NCBI GenBank assembly: GCA_964413755.1
Contig: CAYPTW010000022.1
Coordinates: 1 to 30,459 of the forward strand
DNA: 30,459 nt
Direction of reading: 5' to 3'
Source of the DNA: XN24 sp964413755
GTDB lineage: Bacteria; Pseudomonadota; Gammaproteobacteria; Steroidobacterales; XN24
Made by a program: the position numbers and the translations under genes
In this document: positions 6,170 to 15,500 of the stretch, piece after piece
How positions within the stretch are numbered: position 1 is the first letter of the stretch
Layout of the letters: each line of letters starts with the position of its first letter
The notes under the pieces: generated by a model
The model's database searches: none
The model's input: only the letters and a program-made list of their open reading frames with translations
What the model was told of the DNA's origin: nothing

Positions 6170-8807
6170 CAGCGGCCAGGGCACGCTCGCAGTTGTCCAC
6201 GTAGGGGAGCATGTTGCGGGGTCCCTGCTGCGCCAGCGGCAGCGCTTCCGCGAGGATCGCCGCGGCCTCTTCGCTGAGACCTGTCCCTAGCATGGCTTCG
6301 CCGACCAGGCAGCGGGCGATACCGAGCACGTGGTGTCCCGCCGGCAGCTGGACCGAGAGAATCTCAAGTGCTTCACGTGCCAGCGGCTCGGCGAGCTGGG
6401 GCTCACTCCGGCGCAGGCGGATGAAGGCCTGGGTCATGAGGGGAAACGCCTGCCGGAAATGGCCCTGCGGATAGGCCGCGACGAGTTCGCCACGCGCTTC
6501 CTCGAGCACCCCCAGCGCCTCGTCCTGCCGGCCCGCCAGCACGAGGAGGACAGCGAGGTTCTGCAGGTTGCCGGCATACTGGTGGCGCCCCTTGTTGTCG
6601 TTTGTCCGCTGTTGCGCCACCAGGATGCGCATCTCGGCCAAGGCCTCCTCATGTCTGCCCTCGGCTGCCAGCGCGAGGATCAGGTTGTTGCGCAGGCCGT
6701 GGGTGGACTCGTGGGCATCACCATAGGCCGCACGCTGCAGTTCCAGGGCCCGTTGAAGATTCCGGACCGCCGCTTCCGGGTTGCCCTCCAGGCGCTGGAT
6801 GCCGCCCAGGTTGGCCAGGGGCACCACGAGGCGGGTGCTGTCAGGACCCAGCTCGCGCTCGATGAGCGCTATGGTTTCCTGCGTCAGCGCAGCGGCATCC
6901 GCGGTGTGGCCCAGCGCGGACAACACCTGTCCCAGGCCATTGGCGGCGGCAATGCGTGCGCTCATCCGCTCCGGGCTGGTCGAGGCCAGCGCGATTGCCG
7001 CTCGGTAGGTCCGCTCCGAGTCTTCCAGGCGGCCGAGGGTTTCCAGCACCTCGGCGGCATCGAGCAGGACTGCCAGCCGCGCGTCCTCTGCGCCCCGCGG
7101 CAGTGTCGTTACGATGCCCATGGCCTCCTGCACCGCGGCGTCGGCCGCCTCCAGTGCGCCCAGCTTGCTCTGCTGGCGACCGAGCTCGGCCAGCGCGACG
7201 GCATAGGGCGCGGAGCGCGGCCCGTCGAGCTCGCGGTGCAACGCCGCGGCTTCCGACAGCAGCTCGACCCCCTCGGTCATGTGGCCGGCGTAGTGCTGCA
7301 GCGTACCGAGGGTCGCCAGCATCTCCGCTCGCAGCTTCGGGTCTGCGTACAGCTCTTGCCGGATCCGCCGCGTTGCGGCGTCCACGGAGTCCCAGACCGT
7401 GGTGTCGCGGCCGCGGATGTTCTCGCCCGACACCGGGTCGGCTTGCCGGAACAGCCCGATCGTCAGATCACGCACCTGCGCGACGCGCTGCGCTTCGCGT
7501 TGCGCGGCATCACGCTGCTGGCTGAAACGCACTGCCGAGATCTGGGCGGTCACAGCCAGCCCGAGGCCCAGGGCCAGGGCAACCGCCGCCCATGGCCGGC
7601 GGCGGAAATAGCGGCGCGCGGCTTCCAGTCCCGATTCCGGCCGGATGGAAATCGCGCGGCCGCGCAAATGATTCCGAATGTCCTCGGCCAGCGCGGCCGC
7701 GGAGCTGTAGCGCTGCTCCGGTTCGCGCTTCAGCGCCTTGAGCACGATCAGGTCGAGGTCGCCGCGGAGACGCCGGGCCAGCGTCGCGTCGGCGATCCGA
7801 TTCTCGTTGCCGCCGGCCGCCGGACCGCCGCCCCGGGTCCGCACCACCTGGCTCGGCGGCAGCGTGGCCGGCGCGCCGGCGCCGTCCGTCCGCGGGCGTG
7901 CCGGCCGCTGGTCGCACAGCAACTCGTAGAGCAGCACGCCGAGCTGGTAGACGTCGGTGGCGGTCGAGACCGGTTCCCCAAGGACTTGCTCCGGCGCTGC
8001 GTACTCGGGCGTCATCGGGTGGTACGCCGCCCTTGTCATGGGCGCTCCCCCTGGCATGCCGTCCGGTTCGAGCAGTTTGGCGATGCCGAAGTCCAGCAGC
8101 TTCACTCGCCCGTCGGCACCGACCAGGACGTTCCCCGGCTTCAGGTCGCGGTGCACGACAAGCTTCCGGTGCGCATGGTGGACCGCGTCGGCGACCTGGA
8201 CGAACAGGTCGAGCCGTGCCTCGAGCCCCAGCCTGCGGCTTCGGCTGTAACCGGTAAGGGTCTCCCCTTCGATATATTCCATGGCGAGCCACGGAGTGCC
8301 GTCGGCCATGGTCCCGCCGTCGAGAAGCGCCGCGATGTTGGCGTGGGACAGGGACGACAGGATCTGCCGCTCCGCCATGAACCGTCTGGCGGCTTCGGCT
8401 CCGTCGACCCACTGGCGCAGCAGCTTGATGGCCACCAGGCGCTGGAATTCGCCGTCAGCGCGCTCGGCGAGCCACACCGACGACATGCCGCCGCGCCCCA
8501 GCAGCCGCAGCAAGCGATAGGGTCCCAGGCGGCGGAGTTGCTCCGGGACCTCGTCCTCGCCGGCCTGGTCAGACTGCGTCAACGCTTCCTCCAGCAGCTC
8601 GCCGAGTGCGCCCGCCCGTGCATCGAATGCGGAGGCACTCTGGCGCTCCGCCTCCAGCAGCCTCGACACAGCCGCCAGCAGGTCCGGGTTCCCCGCGGCT
8701 CGCCGCTGCAGCCCCTCTGACCGCTCGGCCGCGGGCAGCTCGAGGAGTTCCGCAAACAGCCGGTCGGCCTCGTGCCAGTCGACGCCGGTCTCTCTGTCCT
8801 GTGTCAC
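6141..8807 (-). CDS. Transmembrane Ser/Thr protein kinase with TPR-rich C-terminus
   Basis: This 888-aa Hanks-type kinase probably phosphorylates the sigma factor encoded just upstream. A helical N-terminal extension (1-93) precedes the kinase domain (about 96-385). It has a complete catalytic set: the glycine loop GRGGMSSVW (104-112), VAIK with K128, HRDLKPGNVL (219-228, catalytic D221), DFG (239-241) and an APE-like YAAPEQ (269-274). One membrane helix (about 405-423) follows, then a long region of TPR-like helical hairpins (about 490-875) placed outside the cytoplasm, which could sense a ligand or protein. The start is GTG at 8807, 4 nt after the sigma stop, implying coupling. The last 29 nt overlap the convergent sdpI-like gene. 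ECF-kinase pairs of this kind are known from Xanthomonadales and Vibrio, where the kinase activates the sigma factor. Confidence 0.93.
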   Translation of the reverse strand: MTQDRETGVDWHEADRLFAELLELPAAERSEGLQRRAAGNPDLLAAVSRLLEAERQSASAFDARAGALGELLEEALTQSDQAGEDEVPEQLRRLGPYRLLRLLGRGGMSSVWLAERADGEFQRLVAIKLLRQWVDGAEAARRFMAERQILSSLSHANIAALLDGGTMADGTPWLAMEYIEGETLTGYSRSRRLGLEARLDLFVQVADAVHHAHRKLVVHRDLKPGNVLVGADGRVKLLDFGIAKLLEPDGMPGGAPMTRAAYHPMTPEYAAPEQVLGEPVSTATDVYQLGVLLYELLCDQRPARPRTDGAGAPATLPPSQVVRTRGGGPAAGGNENRIADATLARRLRGDLDLIVLKALKREPEQRYSSAAALAEDIRNHLRGRAISIRPESGLEAARRYFRRRPWAAVALALGLGLAVTAQISAVRFSQQRDAAQREAQRVAQVRDLTIGLFRQADPVSGENIRGRDTTVWDSVDAATRRIRQELYADPKLRAEMLATLGTLQHYAGHMTEGVELLSEAAALHRELDGPRSAPYAVALAELGRQQSKLGALEAADAAVQEAMGIVTTLPRGAEDARLAVLLDAAEVLETLGRLEDSERTYRAAIALASTSPERMSARIAAANGLGQVLSALGHTADAAALTQETIALIERELGPDSTRLVVPLANLGGIQRLEGNPEAAVRNLQRALELQRAAYGDAHESTHGLRNNLILALAAEGRHEEALAEMRILVAQQRTNDNKGRHQYAGNLQNLAVLLVLAGRQDEALGVLEEARGELVAAYPQGHFRQAFPLMTQAFIRLRRSEPQLAEPLAREALEILSVQLPAGHHVLGIARCLVGEAMLGTGLSEEAAAILAEALPLAQQGPRNMLPYVDNCERALAAVSPRPPAEG

Positions 8808-8811
8808 CCGG

Positions 8812-9357
8812 TCAACCCGACATGGAATCGAACAGGTAGGCCCGCGCGCGGGCCCAATCGCGCTCGACCGAGCGCACCGAACGTCCCAGCACGGTGGCGA
8901 TCTCGTCCATGGTCATGCCGGCGAAAAAGCGGCATTCGACGATCGTCTCGAGATCGGGGGCACGCTGGGCAAGGTTGCGCAAGGCGTCGTCCAGGGCGAT
9001 GACGTCGAGCGCGACCCGCTCGCTGTTGGGGATGTTGTCGCCGAGGGTCACCATAAAGGCATCGCCTCCCCGCTTGGCGGCGCCGCGCCGGCGCGCATAG
9101 TCCACCACCAGGTTGCGCATGGCGGTGGACGCGACCTTGAGGAACTCGGTCCGGTCCTGCCACCACGCGCCTGGGTCCTGGGACAAGCGGATGTAGGCCT
9201 CGTGGACGACCGCGGTGGTGTTCAGGGTCTGACCCGGGCGATAGCGCCGCAGCTGCTGCCGGGCGATGCGCCGCAGCCTTTCATAGGTGTCGGCGACCAG
9301 CGCATCCGCATTCTCGTGTGTCTCTGCTCCAGAGCCGTTTTTTCTTGTTTCTTCCAT
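8812..9357 (-). CDS. ECF-type RNA polymerase sigma factor linked to a Ser/Thr kinase
   Basis: This 181-aa sigma factor has region 2 at about 15-90 (ADTYERLRRIARQQLRRYR, LNTTAVVHEAYIRL, FLKVASTAMRNLVVDYARRR) and region 4 at about 120-178 (LETIVECRFFAGMTMDEIA, LGRSVRSVERDWARARAYL). The TTAVVHEAYIRL phrase fits the kinase-associated ECF subfamily (Sig-70_X6, ECF43-like). In studied members of this group, phosphorylation of a threonine in region 2.2 by the partner kinase is needed for core binding; T47 or T48 lie near the equivalent place. No anti-sigma gene is adjacent, consistent with kinase control. ATG 9357 follows a probable promoter at 9390-9417. The divergent giant-protein operon is an obvious candidate target, but that link is inferred. 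Confidence 0.92.
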   Translation of the reverse strand: MEETRKNGSGAETHENADALVADTYERLRRIARQQLRRYRPGQTLNTTAVVHEAYIRLSQDPGAWWQDRTEFLKVASTAMRNLVVDYARRRGAAKRGGDAFMVTLGDNIPNSERVALDVIALDDALRNLAQRAPDLETIVECRFFAGMTMDEIATVLGRSVRSVERDWARARAYLFDSMSG

Positions 9358-9389
9358 GGGTTACCTGAGGCGAGCGTGCGCCGCGCCCG

Positions 9390-9417
9390 AGTCTAGCCCA
9401 AAGCCCGCGGCAGCCAA
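9390..9417 (-). promoter_or_regulatory. Putative promoter of the sigma-kinase operon
   Basis: Read on the minus strand: TTGGCT (9417-9412), 16-nt spacer, TAGACT (9395-9390), then a GC-rich discriminator and about 25 nt of leader to ATG 9357. CGCTTTGGC and GGCTAGACTCG are shared with the cyclase promoter at the same 25-nt offset. Confidence 0.55.
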
Positions 9418-9465
9418 AGCGCTCCCGTTGGCGGGTTTTGCACCGGGCTTGCGTTAACCACTTTG

Positions 9466-9493
9466 GGAACCCTGCCGCCAGAGCGGGGTCGTC
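9466..9493 (+). promoter_or_regulatory. Possible ECF-type promoter before the giant-protein operon
   Basis: GGAAC (9466-9470) is followed after 17 nt by GTCGTC (9488-9493), resembling the GGAAC/CGTC boxes of many ECF-dependent promoters. It faces the giant-protein operon, and transcription would begin near 9500, upstream of the preferred starts. No convincing sigma70 -10 box was seen in this direction. Such short motifs occur by chance in GC-rich DNA. Confidence 0.3.
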
Positions 9494-9545
9494 GCGAGTG
9501 AACGGGGTACCAGTGTCGGCTCTATCGCACCTTTCCGGTTTCCCA

Positions 9546-12500
9546 GTGGAACGACGGTCGGCTCGGGCCCGGCCGTGGTTCCTCGCCATGTCCCTCCTGT
9601 CGGCCTTGCTGCTAGGGGGGTGTGACAATGCGTCCGGACCACGTGAAGAGGAGCCGCCCGCGGCGCGCGTGGTACAGCTGTCCGGCGAGGTGCAGAAGGG
9701 CCGGTTCACGGAGCTGGCCGTGGCGGCCTACAGCTTAAGCGCCACCGGTGCGCGGGGCGACCGGGTCGCGGCCACGATCACGGCGGACCGCCAGGGTTAC
9801 CTGGTCGACCTGGAGGCGACCGAGCTGGTGCTGCTGGAGGCCGAAGGCAGCTTCACCAGCGAAATCGACGGCAGCACCATCGAGCTTGACCAGCCGCTGC
9901 TCGCCGTGGTCGACGTGCGCGAGGACGCAAGCGCGTTCGAAAGCAACATCAACATTGCGACCACGTTGGAGGCCTCGTGGCTCCTCGCCCGGGTCGAGTC
10001 CTTCGAGGGCGGCACCGACGCCCTGCTGGACGCCGGCGGCGACCTGCTCAATGCCAGCCTCGGCTTTCCCGCGGGCACGGATGCGGGCACGCTGAGTTAC
10101 AGCGGCATCGATTCCACCTCGACCGTCGCCGACCCGGACCTGCAGCTGCTGCTGCTCTCCGCCGCGCTGGTCGGCTCGCTGGACGATTCGGGCCAGCTGT
10201 ACGCGGGCGGGTTCGACGCCGTGGCGCAGGATTTCTCCGCGGCCAGCAGCGTCGAAGAAGCGGTCGTCGCGCTCGGCTCCCTGGACGGCTACTCCTCCGA
10301 GTGGCTTTACGGCCAGGCGCTCGTGTTCGGCGGTTACGACCTGCCGCTGCTGACTTTCACTGACATCGAGATCCTGGGCTGCCTGGCCGACACCGGCACC
10401 TGCAGCTGGGAGACCGAGAGCGACCCCGCGCTGAACTACATCACCGTGAGTTCGCCGACCGTCCGCGAGGCGGACGGGGGGCTGCAGGCCTATATCCGCT
10501 TCAGCCGGCCGACCGCCGCACCGGTTTCCCTGCGCCTGTTCACCACGGACGAGACGGCCGTGGCCGGGCTCGATTTCGTGGGCCGCAACGAGGTGATAGA
10601 GGTGCCCGTTGGCACCACGCAGATCCCCGTCCCGATGCCACTCATCATCGATGCGCTGGCGGAGAGCGACGAGACCTTCATTATCAACGCAGAGACCGGC
10701 TTCGCCGGCTACGCGGTGCGGCGTCCGGGACTGGTCACGATCCGGGATGTTCTGCCGATCGTGGCCGAGCGCCGCACGGACCAGCTCGCGGTCGTGGCGT
10801 TGTGCGTGCTCGGCACCGGCAAGGCGGGCGCGCTGTCGCTGGGCGCCTGCGACAGCGCCACGGTCAGTGGCGGGTTCGTCAACGAGCCGGATGCCGCCCT
10901 GGCGGCCAGCCTCGACCTGGCGGCGGCGTGCGGCGGGAGCGCGACGTGTCCGCCGCGCGATGACGACTGGCTGGTCCAGTTCTTCCTCGTGGCGGACGAG
11001 GGTGGCCGGCCGCGTGACGAGCGCGCGCTCGGCACCTACATCTACCCTGTCGGCGCCCTGCAGGATGCCGGCAGGCCGGCGGATGCGCGCAGCTTCCTGC
11101 TGTCCCTGGCGGCGCCCGCGGCCAGCGGGCTGGCGGAACAGGCTTTCATCGCCGGCTGGACTCTGCGGCTCGAGGCGCGCATCGTCGGCGCGCCTGCGCT
11201 GGCAGCCGCCGCGCCGGCCGGCGATGTGCTGTTCGTGCCGGCCGAGATCCGTGCCGGCGACAGCACGCTTGCCATCGCCGAAGTGATCGCCCTCGACCCG
11301 GACGGGGGCGCGATATGCGAGGGCGGCCGCGGCTATCGCCTGGAGGCGGGATTCGTCGTCGGCGAGTTGCCCGGGTTGCCTGGCCTGGAGCGACCGATAG
11401 TCGTCTACGGCGAAGTGTGTATCGGGCTTGAAGAGTTCGCGCCGGACCAGTCGCGCGCGGTCCTGACCGCAGGCAACATCGACCTGACGGCATCCGGGCT
11501 GTCCCTGCCGGCCGGTCATGGGACCTTGATCGGCGGCGGTTTTCCCCTGCCGATCTACCTGCCCGACGTGCTCGAGTTCCGCCCGGGCCAGCCGACCTAC
11601 CTGTACCAGGAGGACTGGCCGTTCTCGCTGCGCATCTCCGCGGCGGAGCTGAACCCGGGCGGCATCGAGCTGCAGTACACCGAGGTGCGCTCACTGCTCG
11701 CCGTCGACTATGCGCCGACCGATCCGCGCGCGCCGCAGAACGGCGGTGCGCTCAGCAATGCGCCGTGGCTGCAGGGCGGCGCCGGCGCAGGGAGCCTGTT
11801 CCTGGGGCCGGCCGGCGTGTCCGGCACGCTGGCGTTCAACCCGGGTGCCGGCCAGACGGTGTTCCCTCGTGGCGAGGTGGCCTGGCAGGCCTACAGCTAC
11901 CAGCTGCAGGGCAGCAGGCTGCAGGGTACGACGCCGGTCGTGACGGCCTACAGCATGACCCAGTCGACCGCCTGTCCGACGCCGGACTGCCGTGCCGACG
12001 CGGAGATCGAGTACGTGGTGCAGGCGCAGGCGCAACTCGACGGCCGCGGCTTCCTGCTCGGCGCGGGCACGACCACCGACGCGGTGACGCCGGCGTGGGG
12101 CGCCCATCCTGGATCGGGTTTCGCCTTCGAGCGCCCGGGCGACCTGCCGGCGGGCGGCGCACTGCACCTGGCCCTGCCGGGGTACCGGGCGCCGGCCGGC
12201 GGACGACCCGGCGACTACCTGCTCGCCCACGTCCAGTCGGCGGCCCCGGGCGAGTGGCTGCGCCTGCACCCGGCACGCTCGCGCGCTTTCCGCGACGGCA
12301 ATTACCACCCGGTCGGCATCTCGGTGGGGCCGGAAATCTACCGCGACCCGGCCAGCGGCGCGCCGGTCGAGGGCGCCGGCCGCAGCCTTGCCGGGCTGCC
12401 CCTGCAGATCGACAACCAGGTCGACGCCGTGGCGCTCGACAGCTCGGTGGGCGCCAAGTACGTGGCGCGCACCGCCGGCATCACCGGCGTGTTCAACGTC

Positions 12501-15500
12501 GCCTCGGGGGAGTTGGCGCAGCCAGTGCCCTTCTACGGCTACCCGCTGCAGTTCGACCGCTTCGCCATCCGCCTCACGGACAACGAGGTCGACGAGTTCA
12601 ACTGGCTGGACGGTCGCCTGGCGCTGGAAGGCGACATCGGCGGGCCCTTCGGACTGACGACCTACTTCAGCAACCTGGCGATCAACTGCGCTGCGAGGCT
12701 CGGCAATATGCGCCTCGACTGGGAGCAGTGCGACGGCGTCGACAACGACGGCGACGGCGTTCCGGACGAGAACTGCAGCGTCACGCTGCATAGCTGGCGC
12801 GCTCCGGCCGAGGTTTACGCCGCGAGCTTCAGCGGGGCGCAGAGCTGCGCCGCCGACAGCCAGTCATTCACGCTCGAGCACGACGTGCGCTTTGCCGCGC
12901 TGGATCGCCCGGTGGGCTTCCGGACCGGCTGGAACCCGGAGGGCAGACTGGCGTTCCAGGAGAGCAAGCTCGCCGCCCAGTACCGCGTAGACCGGCGGCC
13001 CAACCGACCGGAGACCGGCTTCGGTTTCAGCCCCGCGGACGAAGCGAGGCTGACCGTGGGCGCTTCGGGTAGCGGCATCGACGGCCGTTATGGAGCCCTG
13101 GTGTTTCCCGACGTGCGGGTGAGCGTGCCATTCTGGAACGCGCTGCAGGCCGACGTCCGCGTTGCGAACGGCTCCCTGGGGCCCGAGGACTCGGTGGTGG
13201 TCGCTGCAGGCGCCTTGCGTACGGCCGAAGTGCTGGGACCGGGTCGCGAGGCTGAGGCCCCTAACTCCGGAGCGCCTAATTCCGAGGTGCCGGCATTGGT
13301 CGGCACTGGGGCTTCACTGACGGCCTCCTACGACTGGGGCGACACTGGCTACGGTTTCGACCTGCCAGTGCGGTTCCAGCCCTTCCGGCTCGACCTTTCG
13401 GACGACGCGAACGCGGTCGGCCTGCAGTCACGCTTCATCGGCGTGACGGAGACCGCCGATCTCTTCGTGCTGGAGGCCGAGCGGGTGGTCAATTTCATCG
13501 AGCCGCGCCGCACCAAGATGAGTTTCGGCGCCAGCGCGAACCTGTCCGACCTGGGGAACATCAGTTTCCAGCTCGATCTCGACAACCCCGACACCTTGCG
13601 GCGCGTCGATGATTTCCTCATCTCGGTCGGCATCCTCAGCCAGCCTGTGCTGGAGCCCGGGCTGAGCGATGTCCAGGACGCGGTGTTCGCGGTCAACCGC
13701 CTGGCGGGACGCGGTCTCGAGGAGCTGACCCGCGAGGGGCTCGAGCGGAGCCTCGAGTCGCTCGGCGCGGCGGCTGCTGATTTCTCTCCGTTCCGCGAGG
13801 ATCCTTTCGTCACCGCCAGCGAGCGGCTGGCGGCCGTCAATGCACTGCCGGCGCAGCTGGTCGACCTGGTCGAGACCCCGCTGCGGGCGCCTTTTGAGGC
13901 CGCCGTCAACGACTTGGCCGGGCCGCTGCGCAGCGAGTTGCTGCAATTGCGCGAGGACGTCGAGGACCTCGATCCGGGGGAGGAGGCGGGCGACGAGACG
14001 CTGGCGCGGGTGCAGGCGGCGCGGGCCCTGGTCGGCACTGCGCTGGCGCGGCTGGACGCGGTGGACGGCGCCATCGCCGGCACCATCAGCGAGGCGGCCG
14101 CCGTCAACCAGCAGATCGAGAGCTATGCGACACAGGCCTGGTTCGCGGTGCTGGAGATCGAGCGCGTGCTCGAGCGCGCCGTCACTTTCCTCGACAGCAG
14201 CTGCAGCAACGGCTTCATCCCCGGGGCCGAGCTGAACGGTTATCTCGAGGAGGTGATCGTGCGCTTCACCTCCGTGCGCCAGCTCCTCGAGTTGGTGGGG
14301 GCCAGCGAGCTGCTGCTGCCGTTGTCGGAACTGCTGGCCGAAGATCCCGAGGTGCGCGACCGGATCCGCAACGCCCAGGCCAGCCTGGCGCGCCAGGCCG
14401 AAGAGCTGGCCGGATTTCTCGCTACGGCCGACGCGGCCGTGCGCGGGACCGTCTGCACCTCCCAGGTGGACTCTGTGCTCGCCCGGTCGGGCGCCGTCAT
14501 CGACCGCATCGAGCTCGGCATCGGTGCTGCCCTGGGCACCAGCGTGGTCGTCGAGGCCAGGCTGGCGCAATTGCAGCTTGGCCTGGCCGAGGCCCTCGGC
14601 GCCGCGCGCGATCCGCTGACCGACACCGCCACGCTGTTGGACTCCTTGCAACGCGACCTGTCGGCGCCGCTGACGGAGCCTGGTTCCGTGCTGCTCTCGC
14701 AGCTTGAGTCGTGGCTGGAGAGCGCCTCCGGCGGGGCCGTGAACCGACTGGTGGCCACCGCGCCCGGCGATCGCGATGTGGTGGAGCTGCTCACCGGGCC
14801 GGTGCGCGACGCGGTTGACGACCTGTTCGCCGGGCTGCGCGGTCAGGTGGATCAACTCCAGCTTCTCCCGGGCGGGTATACCACGCCCGACCAGCTGCGG
14901 CGGCTGCTGGTTGCCGAGATCATGCAGAGCGCGCCGGTGCGCCAGCTGCACGCGGAGATGAACCGCCACTTCGACGAGATCGGCCAGCAGGTCACGGGGC
15001 TCGTGCTGCAGCTGACCGACCAGCTGAACTTCGCTATCCGCAAGGCCGTGGCGTCGGTCGAGAGCAGCGTCAACGGCGTGCTGGACGAAGCGCTGGCGCC
15101 GGTGCGGAACATGCCTTTGCAGGCCTTCGACATGGACGGCTTCGCCGTCATCGCCGGCAACGAGCTGGAGCGGGTGCGCCTCGGCGCGCAATGGGAACTG
15201 GGCAGCGTGGTCGGGGACGGCCCGACCGGTTTCGCCGCGGCCCTCGAGGCGGTGCGCTGGGGCGCGGTGAACGGTCCCGGCACCTGCGGCGTGGCCGGCG
15301 CGGCCAGTCGCCTCGACGTGACCATCTCGGCCTACGGCCTGCCGCTGCCGCTGCCGGCCAGCGACCTCGAGGCGGATGTCCTGATGCTCGGCTTCACGCT
15401 GGCGCCCACCGGCGACCGCGAGATCCCGCTGTCGCCGCGCGGCCTGATGGGCGGCATCAGCACGACGGGCGAGATCGGCTTTGGCTCGGTCACCATCAAC

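Noticed and set aside
6330..8720. 796-codon plus-strand open frame opposite the Ser/Thr kinase
   Set aside because: The kinase on the minus strand has all catalytic motifs; the antisense frame has none and the same shadow-like composition.
9438..9545. Start of giant gene 1 at TTG 9438
   Set aside because: It would put about 60 residues before the lipobox cysteine, too long for a lipoprotein signal; GTG 9546 gives a standard one.
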